Positions 23,923 to 30,728 of a stretch of DNA of 30,728 nt are shown here, piece by piece (position 1 is the stretch's first letter; each line of letters starts with the position of its first letter). Source of the DNA: an uncultured Bacilli bacterium (lineage in GTDB: Bacteria; Bacillota_I; Bacilli_A; RF39; UBA660); assembly GCA_947632685.1 (NCBI GenBank), contig CANRQD010000004.1, forward strand, positions 1 to 30,728. The letters are read 5' to 3'. A program made the position numbers and the translations under genes. The notes beneath the pieces were generated by a model. It did not search any database, was not told where the DNA came from, and saw only the letters and a list, made by a program, of their open reading frames with translations.

Positions 23923-24688
23923 ATAAACCTAACCACTTTATTATATCAAGACTTGTTACTTTTGTAAAAAATATAAATGCAAAACCTAATAACAGAAATG
24001 GACCAAATGGTATAACTTTTTCATTTTTTGAAAAGTATAATAGTAATGATATAGGTAGAGCAAATAAACTTCCAAGAAATATTGTTAATGCTCCTAATAA
24101 TGGATCTAAAATTAATCCAAATATAAACATCATTTTAACGTCTCCGCCACCCATACTTTCTTTTTTAAATACTTTATTTCCAATAATCATAATCATATAC
24201 ATAACAATAAATAAGAATAGTCCTACTAATAAATGATATATTACTCCACTAAATCCAGATAATAAAAATTGGATAATTATAAAATATATTCCAAAAAATA
24301 TTAATACTTCATCAGGTATAATTAAATAAGTTAAATCACTCACAATTACAATAGCTAATAATGATACTACACCTATTGCTAAAAATAATTCTAAAGATAA
24401 CCCAAAACTATGATATGATACTAAAAATAATAGACCTGTAAAAAATTCAATATATGTTGATAATATATCAATTTTACTTTTACAATACCTACATTTTCCC
24501 CTTAAAAATATATATGAAAATATTGGAATCATATCAAAATATGATAAAGTATGTTTACAATCATCACATCTAGATCTTGAAAATACAAATGGTTCCTTTT
24601 TTGGAATACGTAAACCAACTAAAGTATAAAATGATCCCATATATGTTCCAAGTATAAAGAATAAAATATAATACATAATATTTTCCAT
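23921..24688 (-). CDS. Prepilin peptidase (PilD/ComC family)
   Basis: Membrane aspartyl protease that removes type IV prepilin leader peptides and, in many members, N-methylates the new end. At 255 residues it has an N-terminal methylase-like domain with a zinc-type pair of motifs CDDC (about 41-44) and CRYC (about 66-69), and a C-terminal protease with catalytic Asp in SDLTYLIIPDE and in GGGDVKM. About eight membrane helices. AGGTGAAT before the ATG at 24688; it starts 8 bases after pilC, so they form one operon. Confidence 0.93.
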   Translation of the reverse strand: MENIMYYILFFILGTYMGSFYTLVGLRIPKKEPFVFSRSRCDDCKHTLSYFDMIPIFSYIFLRGKCRYCKSKIDILSTYIEFFTGLLFLVSYHSFGLSLELFLAIGVVSLLAIVIVSDLTYLIIPDEVLIFFGIYFIIIQFLLSGFSGVIYHLLVGLFLFIVMYMIMIIGNKVFKKESMGGGDVKMMFIFGLILDPLLGALTIFLGSLFALPISLLLYFSKNEKVIPFGPFLLLGFAFIFFTKVTSLDIIKWLGL

Positions 24689-24696
24689 AAATTCAC

Positions 24697-26109
24697 CTAT
24701 TGAATCTTTCCATATATATCAAACATTGGAACAACTATTGATAATAAAATAATACCTACTATTACAGCTAAAACTATTATCATAAGTGGTTCTAATAAAC
24801 TTTTCATCTGATTAATCATTGTTTTATGTAATTCTTGAAAATGATCAGCAACTTTTTCCATCATAAGACCTAATTGACCTGTTTTTTCACCTGTTACAAG
24901 CATTTCATAAGCAACTATAGGTATAGCCCATTCTCCTTTAAATGCAGATGATATAGAATCACCCTTGCCTAAATTATTTAAAGTCTTAGCTATTATTGAT
25001 TTATATACCTCATTATTAGTAATTTTTGATAAAATCTCCATACTATCAGTTATAAATACTCCATGATTTAAAAGTGAGGCAAAAGTTTTAGTAAAATTTG
25101 CAACTTCATTATATATAATTATATTTCCAAATACAGGAAGATGCATTAATATCTTTTGAACAAAGCCTCTAAATTGTTTTATATTAGTATATAAATAATA
25201 AAATAATGAAATAGTTACAATTGCTACAATAATTATAAGAATATAATTTTTCTTTAAAAATTCACTTGTCCCTATTACAAGTAATGTTATTGCAGGTAAT
25301 GTTGCATCTTGACTTTCAAATAATTGAACAAACTGTGGAACTAAATAAACTAGCATAAATATAAGTACACCAATAGCTAAAAGAATTACAACTGCTGGAT
25401 ATGTCATGGCACTAATCATTTGTTTTTTAGTTTTTTCCATTGTTGTATAATAATCTGACATATCATCTAAGATTGTTGGTAAATCACCTGTCATTTCGGC
25501 TGTTTTTACCATATTAATTAATAATTTTGGAAATCTTTTGCCCTGTTCTAGCATAGCAGCAGATAAAGTTTCACCTTTTAATAAATCATATACTAATCTT
25601 TCATAGGCTCTTCTTTCCATTAATTTATGTGCTTGCCTAGCAAGAATTCTAACTGCATCAACTAAAGGAATTCCAGCTTTTATATATGTTGATAACTGGG
25701 TTAATGAAAAAGATAATTGTCCCGCTTTTAAAGTACCATTACCACCTAATTCAATATCATATGCTTTTTTCTTTTCTACTTTTAATACTTTATAACCTTG
25801 ACTCTCAAAAAAACCTTTTACATCACTTTCACTTTCTGCATCAAATAAACCAGTTTCTTTTCTTTTATTAGCACTCATTATTGTATATCGATATGAAATT
25901 AATTTTTTTTCTTCTTGTTTTTTTACTATTCCTTGAAAATTACTATCGCTAATTTTTATACTATCATTTTCTTTTTCTTTATCAAGTTTTCTTTGCTCTA
26001 GATTAACTGCAATATCATCATTGGTCTTTTTTAATAATTTGGAAGGGAAACTAAGTACTTTACTTACCATATGGTATATAGCAATAAATGGTTTCATAAC
26101 ATTATCCAT
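24697..26109 (-). CDS. Type IV pilus/competence assembly platform protein PilC (ComGB-like)
   Basis: Inner-membrane platform of a type IV pilus, type II secretion or competence pseudopilus. A 470-residue protein with a charged N-terminal region (about 1-130) and two T2SSF domains (about 130-255 and 335-460), each followed by strong membrane helices. Family landmarks include LSTYIKAGIPLVDAVRIL, FPKLLINMVKTAEMTGDLP, and the matching HGVFITDSMEIL and EMLVTGEKTGQLG in the second domain. AGGAGGGAAT precedes the ATG and a sigma-A promoter lies at 26136-26164. The partner ATPase and pilins are not in the window. Confidence 0.93.
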   Translation of the reverse strand: MDNVMKPFIAIYHMVSKVLSFPSKLLKKTNDDIAVNLEQRKLDKEKENDSIKISDSNFQGIVKKQEEKKLISYRYTIMSANKRKETGLFDAESESDVKGFFESQGYKVLKVEKKKAYDIELGGNGTLKAGQLSFSLTQLSTYIKAGIPLVDAVRILARQAHKLMERRAYERLVYDLLKGETLSAAMLEQGKRFPKLLINMVKTAEMTGDLPTILDDMSDYYTTMEKTKKQMISAMTYPAVVILLAIGVLIFMLVYLVPQFVQLFESQDATLPAITLLVIGTSEFLKKNYILIIIVAIVTISLFYYLYTNIKQFRGFVQKILMHLPVFGNIIIYNEVANFTKTFASLLNHGVFITDSMEILSKITNNEVYKSIIAKTLNNLGKGDSISSAFKGEWAIPIVAYEMLVTGEKTGQLGLMMEKVADHFQELHKTMINQMKSLLEPLMIIVLAVIVGIILLSIVVPMFDIYGKIQ

Positions 26110-26135
26110 ATAATTCCCTCCTTATTCTATTCACA

Positions 26136-26164
26136 ATTATATCATAAAATAATTATCACAACAA
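26136..26164 (-). promoter_or_regulatory. Sigma-A promoter of pilC-pilD
   Basis: Minus strand: TTGTTG (26159-26164), 17 bases, TATAAT (26136-26141), about 27 bases before the ATG. Confidence 0.7.
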
Positions 26165-26171
26165 TATTTTA

Positions 26172-26200
26172 TTAACATAATGTTTATATTATCATATATT
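26172..26200 (+). promoter_or_regulatory. Possible promoter of the YqfQ-like gene
   Basis: TTAACA, 17 bases, TATATT, ending 19 bases before the ATG. Transcription would begin almost on the AGAGGTGG ribosome site, so the leader would be very short; a sporulation-sigma promoter is not excluded. Confidence 0.4.
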
Positions 26201-26219
26201 GTATTAGAGGTGGATTTAT

Positions 26220-26561
26220 ATGTTTAATAATCCTTATTTATATCAAAATATTGCTAGACCAGGTTTATTGTCAAGATTATTTGGAGGAGCACGTGCTGCA
26301 GGTACTGTTGGAGCAGCTGCTAAATCTGGAATCAATTGGGGAACACTTTTAAGTAATACTCAAAAATCTTTAGGAATAATTAATCAAGCAATTCCTATTG
26401 TTTATCAAGTAAAACCTATTATTAATAATGCTAAAACTATGTTTAGAATTGCTGGAGCAGTTAAAGATACACCAAATACTAATTCTAGTAATTATAGTAC
26501 TAGTAATATATCTAATACATCTACCAATTCTATTGATAACAAACCTATTTTCTACATTTAA
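26220..26561 (+). CDS. YqfQ/VrrA-like protein
   Basis: A 113-residue protein with an N-terminal Gly/Ala/Arg-rich segment containing LLSRLFGG (about 16-23), a conserved middle (about 38-80: INWGTLLSNTQKSLGI and VKPIINNAKTMF), and a low-complexity Ser/Thr/Asn tail. This matches the layout of YqfQ/VrrA-family proteins of Bacilli, which have been linked to spores; function unclear. AGAGGTGG precedes the ATG. It stands alone between pilC and tcdA. Confidence 0.65.
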   Translation: MFNNPYLYQNIARPGLLSRLFGGARAAGTVGAAAKSGINWGTLLSNTQKSLGIINQAIPIVYQVKPIINNAKTMFRIAGAVKDTPNTNSSNYSTSNISNTSTNSIDNKPIFYI

Positions 26562-26582
26562 AAAGTAATTCTTTCGAATTAC
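26560..26582. terminator. Bidirectional terminator between YqfQ-like and tcdA
   Basis: GTAATTC, loop TTTC, GAATTAC. On the minus strand TTTTT follows (serving tcdA); on the plus strand the tail is only CTATTTATT, so the effect there is weaker. Confidence 0.7.
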
Positions 26583-27265
26583 CTATTTATTAATTTATTT
26601 ATTACATAATTTCCTATTAATAATCCAGCACTAGGTGGTACAAATGAATTTGATGCTAGTATTTCTCCATTAGCTATTGGCACTTCTTTTGATGATAATA
26701 CTGTTATTTTTTTAGTTATTTTTTCATTTTTGACAAATCTTCTAATTATTCTTGCTATTGGATCATTTATAGTTTTTCTAATATCAGTTATCTCTAACAT
26801 TTCTGGTTTTAATTTATTAGCAGTTCCCATACAAGATATAAAGTCTATATTTCTATTTAAAGCTTCTTTTATAAGAAGTTTTTTACTTTTTATACTATCA
26901 CATGAATCTATTATAAAGTCTATTTTATTATCTAATATTTCATCTTTTGTATTAATATCAAAAAATTTATCATATTTAATCACTTTACAATTAGGATTTA
27001 TATTACAAATTCTTTTTTCAGCTACATCAACCTTTTTCATACCTAAAGTTGATGTTAAAGCTAATATTTGCCTATTTATATTAGTTTCATCAATTATATC
27101 ATTATCTACTATAATTATTGTACCAATATTACTTCTTACAAGTGATTCTAATGCATATCCACCAACTCCACCTATTCCAATAATTAGAACAGTCTTATTA
27201 CTTAGTGTTTCTACATTATCTTTACCTATTAATGATATTAATCTTTTAAAATAATTATGCTGCAT
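26579..27265 (-). CDS. tcdA: tRNA threonylcarbamoyladenosine dehydratase (TcdA, ThiF/E1 family)
   Basis: E1-like enzyme that cyclises t6A37 to ct6A in ANN-reading tRNAs, using ATP. The nucleotide-binding GIGGVGG is at 30-36, followed by VDNDIIDETNINRQ (the D and the NxNRQ signature of the family), SCDS in the middle, CMGT and the C-terminal PPSAGLLIG. At 228 residues it has the usual size. The start overlaps the upstream gene by 11 bases without a strong Shine-Dalgarno, so translation is probably coupled. In Bacillus the orthologue (yrvM) follows hisS-aspS; here they are 23 kb apart. Confidence 0.88.
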   Translation of the reverse strand: MQHNYFKRLISLIGKDNVETLSNKTVLIIGIGGVGGYALESLVRSNIGTIIIVDNDIIDETNINRQILALTSTLGMKKVDVAEKRICNINPNCKVIKYDKFFDINTKDEILDNKIDFIIDSCDSIKSKKLLIKEALNRNIDFISCMGTANKLKPEMLEITDIRKTINDPIARIIRRFVKNEKITKKITVLSSKEVPIANGEILASNSFVPPSAGLLIGNYVINKLINR

Positions 27266-28100
27266 CTTTATTAATATCCATATCTTTAATTTTTTCTATA
27301 GTTTTAACTAAAACTTTTGGCTTATTTTTACTATCAATTAAATTTATTGGTTTACCATATAAAATTTTATTTATTCTTGTAAGTTTTTTATATACTTCCA
27401 TATTGTCTTTTGCTATCTCATAATATTTTGATAATTCTCTATATTCTTTTGTATTTGACATTTCAAAAAAAACTAATATATCTTTTAATTGTTCTTCTGA
27501 TATAGTATTTAAAATAGTATAGCTAAATTTTTTTACATAATCTACTGTATTTTGTAAATCACTTACTCCATTTAATTGCATTGAATTATATCTTTTCTCT
27601 GAATTTTTTTCTAGTGCCGCTATTTTTTTTAATTTTTCTATTTTATCTTCTGTTATATTTTTATCTAATCCTAATTTTTTTAATGAAACTACTCTACCTT
27701 TTTCTTTACCACCTGGTATTTTATTTTTTATATCAAGTATAACACTACCATATAAATTATCTAACCCACCACTGACTTTTCTAGGAGGCATTTCTACATT
27801 ATAAACATCATATAAATTTGAATCTGCATATTTTTTTGTAGTTATCAAAAACTTTTTCTTATTATTTTTTGAATTAAAGTATCTAAGAAAATTAACTGTT
27901 TTGTTTGCCTCACCATTTGGAATATTAAATACTGATTTATTAAATGATGTTCCATTTATAATAATATCACTTTCTTGATAATCTTTTATTAATGTTCCTT
28001 CTCTTACTTTAGAATAATTTTCACTTTTTAAATCTAACTTGATATTATATATTATAAAATTTCCTTTTTTATTTTTATTTACCATAGGAAGTACTAACAT
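27255..28100 (-). CDS. Protein of unknown function upstream of tcdA
   Basis: A 281-residue, Lys-rich soluble protein without signal peptide. The first half (about 1-140) is beta-rich; the second half (about 148-275) is helical, with repeated Lys/Glu segments. I do not recognise it. GAGGTGAT precedes the ATG at 28100 and a strong promoter lies at 28126-28154. Coupled to tcdA by an 11-base overlap, which hints at a shared unit but not at a shared role. Confidence 0.7.
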   Translation of the reverse strand: MLVLPMVNKNKKGNFIIYNIKLDLKSENYSKVREGTLIKDYQESDIIINGTSFNKSVFNIPNGEANKTVNFLRYFNSKNNKKKFLITTKKYADSNLYDVYNVEMPPRKVSGGLDNLYGSVILDIKNKIPGGKEKGRVVSLKKLGLDKNITEDKIEKLKKIAALEKNSEKRYNSMQLNGVSDLQNTVDYVKKFSYTILNTISEEQLKDILVFFEMSNTKEYRELSKYYEIAKDNMEVYKKLTRINKILYGKPINLIDSKNKPKVLVKTIEKIKDMDINKDAA

Positions 28101-28125
28101 ATATATATCACCTCTACGCTATGAT

Positions 28126-28154
28126 ATTATAACATATGAGTTATAACATTGCAA
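28126..28154 (-). promoter_or_regulatory. Sigma-A promoter of the 281-residue protein-tcdA unit
   Basis: Minus strand: TTGCAA (28149-28154), 17 bases, TATAAT (28126-28131). It starts directly behind the 3' end of the 6S-like RNA. Confidence 0.7.
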
Positions 28155-28157
28155 TAA

Positions 28158-28335
28158 AAAAAGTCCAAAAGTGCGTCCTGGCAAAACGATAAAACCTGCA
28201 TTATTACAGGTGGGTGTCCATACATCAGCTTTAGGATCCCTAATAAAAGGTATTCAACACCACTGATAGCTCCGAACTCCCGTATCGTTAATTTAGTCGG
28301 TTTTATAAGTTGCTGGTTTCGCATCTTTTAGACAC
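28158..28335 (-). ncRNA. ssrS: 6S-like structured RNA
   Basis: About 178 nt with its own promoter and a U-tract. The ends form a long closing helix: GTCTAAAAG-bulge A-TGCG near the 5' end pairs with CGCACTTTTGGAC at the 3' end. Inner helices include AACGATA/TATCGTT, ACCTGT/GCAGGT, TTAGG/CCTAA and GGTGT/ACACC. Size, closing helix, promoter and a place just upstream of the tcdA unit fit the Firmicutes 6S RNA, a mimic of open promoter DNA that binds sigma-A RNA polymerase; in Bacillus a 6S gene lies in the aspS-yrvM area. The inner helices look more branched than the textbook rod, so another structured RNA is possible. An open frame over it is not a gene. Confidence 0.65.
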
Positions 28336-28339
28336 TTTT

Positions 28340-28367
28340 ATTATATCATATTTATATTTTATTTCAA
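28340..28367 (-). promoter_or_regulatory. Sigma-A promoter of the 6S-like RNA
   Basis: Minus strand: TTGAAA (28362-28367), 16 bases, TATAAT (28340-28345), a few bases before the closing helix. Confidence 0.75.
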
Positions 28368-28425
28368 GTTTTAACTATAATATATTTTATTTTCTTTAAG
28401 TTTTTAGTTTTATTCATAAAAATAT

Positions 28426-28441
28426 AATGTAAATTTACATT
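28426..28441. promoter_or_regulatory. Perfect 16-base palindrome between 6S-like RNA and sspI
   Basis: AATGTAAATTTACATT is its own reverse complement. It lies 13 bases before the putative sspI -35 and 59 bases upstream of the 6S promoter -35. A dimeric repressor operator is one reading; in AT-rich DNA chance is another. Confidence 0.4.
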
Positions 28442-28453
28442 TTTTAATATTTT

Positions 28454-28484
28454 TGTATAAAAATAAACTAAATATAACACTATA
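28454..28484 (+). promoter_or_regulatory. Possible sigma-G promoter of sspI
   Basis: TGTATA (28454-28459), 18 bases, CACTATA (28478-28484). The -35 fits sigma-G; the -10 matches CATACTA in only part. Spore genes of this class are sigma-G dependent in Bacillus. Confidence 0.4.
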
Positions 28485-28502
28485 AATATGAGGAGGAAAA
28501 AT

Positions 28503-28724
28503 ATGAGTATAAGACAATATATAATAAATAATTTTAAAGGTGATGACTATGATAGTTTACAAAAAGCTATTAATGAATCAATTGAATCTAAAGATGAAGT
28601 AACCTTACCTGGAATGGGAGTATTTTTTGAAATAGTATGGAATGGTGCAGATCAAAAGTTAAAAAATGAAATGCTTGAAATTATTAAAAACCGTGTTGCA
28701 GAAGGAGAAAAAGAAAATGGATAA
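28503..28724 (+). CDS. sspI: Small acid-soluble spore protein SspI
   Basis: SspI is a minor SASP made in the forespore. The 73-residue product aligns along its length with Bacillus SspI (about 71 residues): a start MSIRQYIINNFKG, an acidic middle, then LPGMGVFFEIVW (family LPGLGVLFEVIW) and NEMLE. The ATG at 28503 is chosen because AGGAGG (28491-28496) lies 6 bases before it; an ATG at 28488 lies upstream of that site. The gene stands alone, followed by a strong terminator. It supports a spore-forming host. Confidence 0.85.
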   Translation: MSIRQYIINNFKGDDYDSLQKAINESIESKDEVTLPGMGVFFEIVWNGADQKLKNEMLEIIKNRVAEGEKENG

Positions 28725-28751
28725 GATTATTCCATTTTCTTTATTTTTTTA
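28713..28751. terminator. Bidirectional terminator between sspI and the DUF3419-like gene
   Basis: GAAAATGGA (28713-28721) pairs perfectly with TCCATTTTC (28731-28739). T-tracts follow on both strands, so it ends both convergent genes. Confidence 0.85.
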
Positions 28752-29721
28752 ATCTTTTATATATCATTATATTGCCTGAAGAAAAATTTTTAATTTTATA
28801 CATATTATTTTTAAATATCTTATCAATATCATCATCTATTGAAAATAAATAAGTTAATATAATTCCATTTCTAGATAAATTAAATTTATCTAATAATTGT
28901 CTATATTTTTCTGGATCATGATAATCTACTATATTTGATAAATTAATTAAATCATATTTATCTTTAAAATCTTCAACTACATCAAAAATATTTCCTACAT
29001 AATGATTAACTATACAACTATTTATTTTAGCTTTTAAATTATTATATTCATCTTCACTTTTTAAGTATGGAGTATTATAATAGTCATCTATTAAAATTGG
29101 ATATATTGAAGAAATATTTGTTTCTTTAAATAAACTACTTTTAAATATAGTATTAGAAGAACATTCTTTAAATAATTCATCCCAAAAAATTTTATTATCT
29201 CCATATAAATTTTTATTTATAGCATAATACATATCTGATAAATCTAAATTATTAATTATTACGGGGAGATTATTAAAAAAACTTTTTATAACTATCTGTT
29301 TAGAAATTCCATTTATATTATTATTATCTAATTGCACTATAAGTTGTAGTATATCTTTTTTATAATTTATTTCTGGAACAAAAAAGTTTATATATTCTTT
29401 TAAAGTTAATGCCTTTATAGTAGCAGCTTTTAATTCATAATAATATTTTGGAAATCTACTAATATCAATACTATCTATTTTTTTAGTTCCATATAAAATA
29501 CTAGATAGTATTGCATCTGATGATGCAGTTATTATAAGTGTTTTTTTTCTCTCATATAAATATTTTTTATACTTTTCAATATATTCATTAGAAAATCTAT
29601 ATATAGAACTATTATTTGAAAATTGATATTTATTATGATAAATATTACTATTAATTTTATCTTTATTTTGTAACATTTGTTTTGCTATTTCTATATCTTC
29701 ATATACATCAGTTTTTATCAT
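28741..29721 (-). CDS. DUF3419-like (BtaA-related) methyltransferase-fold protein
   Basis: A 326-residue protein whose residues 45-105 match the DUF3419 pattern: a helical lead-in, TLIITASSDAILSSIL (a variant SAM-binding loop), then IDSIDISRFPKYYYELKAA, where the acidic residue would bind the SAM ribose. A second acidic strand, YDLINLSNIVDY (about 265), resembles the family's later core. DUF3419 includes the betaine-lipid enzyme BtaA, but the conserved metal and substrate residues cannot be confirmed here, so the reaction is unknown. AGGGGG precedes the ATG. Confidence 0.6.
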   Translation of the reverse strand: MIKTDVYEDIEIAKQMLQNKDKINSNIYHNKYQFSNNSSIYRFSNEYIEKYKKYLYERKKTLIITASSDAILSSILYGTKKIDSIDISRFPKYYYELKAATIKALTLKEYINFFVPEINYKKDILQLIVQLDNNNINGISKQIVIKSFFNNLPVIINNLDLSDMYYAINKNLYGDNKIFWDELFKECSSNTIFKSSLFKETNISSIYPILIDDYYNTPYLKSEDEYNNLKAKINSCIVNHYVGNIFDVVEDFKDKYDLINLSNIVDYHDPEKYRQLLDKFNLSRNGIILTYLFSIDDDIDKIFKNNMYKIKNFSSGNIMIYKRLKK

Positions 29722-29743
29722 ATTGTCCCCCTGAATCTCAACT

Positions 29744-29772
29744 ATTATAACATATAAGAAAAAAGATGTAAA
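29744..29772 (-). promoter_or_regulatory. Promoter of the DUF3419-like gene
   Basis: Minus strand: TTTACA (29767-29772), 17 bases, TATAAT (29744-29749). The -35 is inside the loop of the pheT terminator. Confidence 0.6.
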
Positions 29773-29781
29773 ACATCTTTC
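29759..29781 (-). terminator. Terminator of pheT
   Basis: Minus strand: AAGATGT, loop TTT, ACATCTT followed by a T-rich run, 5 bases beyond the pheT stop. Confidence 0.85.
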
Positions 29782-29785
29782 ATCT

Positions 29786-30728
29786 TTATTTATCTCTTAA
29801 TTCTGCATTATGAGTTTTTTCTACTTTTTCTATAATTGTATTAAATACTTGCATTACTTCTTCATCACTTAAAGTTTTTTTAGGATCTTCAAAATATAGT
29901 GAAAATGCTATTGATTTTTTATTTGCTTCTATTTTATCACCTGTATATATATCAAAGATACTAATATCTTTAATAAGTTTTCCACCTGCTTTTTTGATAG
30001 TCTTTATTAACTCTTCTGCATATATATTTTTATTTACAACAAAAGCTAAATCTTTAGTTATTCCAGGAAATTTAGATATCTCCTTATATTTCATTTTACT
30101 TACTCTTTTTTCTAATAATTTATCTAAATTTATTTCAAATACATAAATATCTTCTTTTGTAATACTAGGATGAATTTTTCCTATAACACCAACAATATCA
30201 TTATTTACATTTATAGATGCAGCTGCACCAGGATGTAATTCTTTAGGTAAGTTTTCTTTTGTAAAACTATATCTAGTAGAATATCCTAAATAATCAAGTA
30301 ATTCCTCGACTATTCCTTTTATAATATAAAAGTCTACACATTTACTATTATTAATTCCAAAATAATAATTTCCATACATTAAAGCACATAATTTATTATT
30401 TTCTCCATAAGTATCTTTTTTATAAAAGCCTTTACCAATTTCAAAAATTGAGATATCTTTGATATTTCTTTTTTTATTATATTCAAATATCTTCATTAAA
30501 GATGGAATCATTGAATATCTTAATGTATTTCTATCTTCTGTTAAAGGATCTAGTAATTTTACCTCTTCAAATGAATCATTTGTATATTTATGAACATCTT
30601 TATCATTAATTAAAATATAAGATAGAACTTCATTTAAACCTAAAGAAATCATTTTATTTCTAATTTCTCTTATAGTTACATCATAACTTCCTTTTTTCAT
30701 TGGTACAATTGGAAGTTTTCCTTTTATA
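29786..30728 (-). CDS. pheT: Phenylalanyl-tRNA synthetase beta subunit, C-terminal part (partial)
   Basis: Beta subunit of the heterotetrameric PheRS. The window contains its last 313 codons; the 5' end lies beyond the right edge, and the frame is open to the edge (IKGKLPIVPMKKGSYD), so the internal ATG at 30700 is not the start. The catalytic-like B6/B7 region (about 30700-30000) includes GLNEVLSYI, NTLRYSMIPSL and FEIGKGF; the C-terminal ferredoxin-fold anticodon-binding (FDX-ACB) domain includes KFPGITKDLAFVV and SLYFEDPKKTL. pheS should lie further upstream. Followed by an intrinsic terminator. Confidence 0.95.
   Translation of the reverse strand, partial: IKGKLPIVPMKKGSYDVTIREIRNKMISLGLNEVLSYILINDKDVHKYTNDSFEEVKLLDPLTEDRNTLRYSMIPSLMKIFEYNKKRNIKDISIFEIGKGFYKKDTYGENNKLCALMYGNYYFGINNSKCVDFYIIKGIVEELLDYLGYSTRYSFTKENLPKELHPGAAASINVNNDIVGVIGKIHPSITKEDIYVFEINLDKLLEKRVSKMKYKEISKFPGITKDLAFVVNKNIYAEELIKTIKKAGGKLIKDISIFDIYTGDKIEANKKSIAFSLYFEDPKKTLSDEEVMQVFNTIIEKVEKTHNAELRDK

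Noticed and set aside
26730..27254. A 174-codon plus-strand open frame with hydrophobic composition
   Set aside because: It is the reverse of tcdA; the tcdA motifs are unmistakable and the plus frame has no ribosome site.
28127..28324. A 65-codon minus-strand open frame
   Set aside because: It lies within the 6S-like RNA and has no ribosome site or protein-like composition.
1..30728. A CRISPR array
   Set aside because: No regularly spaced short repeats were seen; the island repeats are three long, irregular copies.

Overview
The window is very AT-rich DNA (by eye about a quarter G+C) with strong AGGAGG- or GGTGAT-type ribosome binding sites. Gene content points to an endospore-forming, uncultured gut-type Bacilli/Firmicutes lineage: a GerA-type germinant-receptor operon behind a sigma-G-like promoter, the spore protein SspI, a YqfQ-like protein, a DnaB-type helicase loader, a T-box in front of hisS, a 6S-like RNA near tcdA, and type IV pilus/competence genes. 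The lineage is an inference; no rRNA is present to fix it.

Layout. 1-2.2 kb: an alpha/beta hydrolase (+) converging on aspS. 2.2-3.75 kb: hisS with its T-box and promoter, forming a hisS-aspS unit; aspS is the short archaeal/non-discriminating type. 3.76-5.9 kb: queH, a HExxH protein and a decayed gene. 5.9-9.9 kb: a ZIP transporter, membrane proteins, a DacA-type carboxypeptidase, a histidine phosphatase broken by one stop codon, a YgjV-like protein. 9.9-11.1 kb: an RlmD/RlmCD-type rRNA methyltransferase, divergent from 11.1-13.9 kb, a compact three-gene GerA operon. 13.9-18.6 kb: minus-strand membrane and lipoproteins, a DUF1003 protein, and two proteins that look like catalytically dead enzymes. 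18.6-21.2 kb: a plastic, decayed island ending at tRNA-Arg(CCU). 21.3-26.1 kb: an HD protein, dnaB, and a prepilin peptidase/PilC pair. 26.2-30.7 kb: YqfQ-like, tcdA, a 6S-like RNA, sspI, a DUF3419-like protein and the 3' part of pheT, which runs off the right edge.

The most interesting part is the island. At 18.93-19.27 kb it holds what reads as a complete type I toxin-antitoxin locus: a sigma-A promoter, a 25-codon hydrophobic peptide with a strong Shine-Dalgarno, a terminator, and a convergent promoter that makes an about 110-nt antisense RNA covering the toxin 3' UTR. The predicted first 12 nt of the toxin mRNA (GGATACATTTGA) are perfectly complementary to the 12 nt just before its terminator U-tract, the kind of 5'-3' closure known from hok- and aapA-type mRNAs. 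A second copy of the antisense half lies at 20.9-21.11 kb beside the tRNA. It has diverged in sequence but keeps every helix through paired changes; its toxin half has been replaced by an IS3-family transposase remnant. A third, more decayed flank lies at 18.70 kb. An MFS transporter with a one-base N-terminal frameshift sits between the copies.
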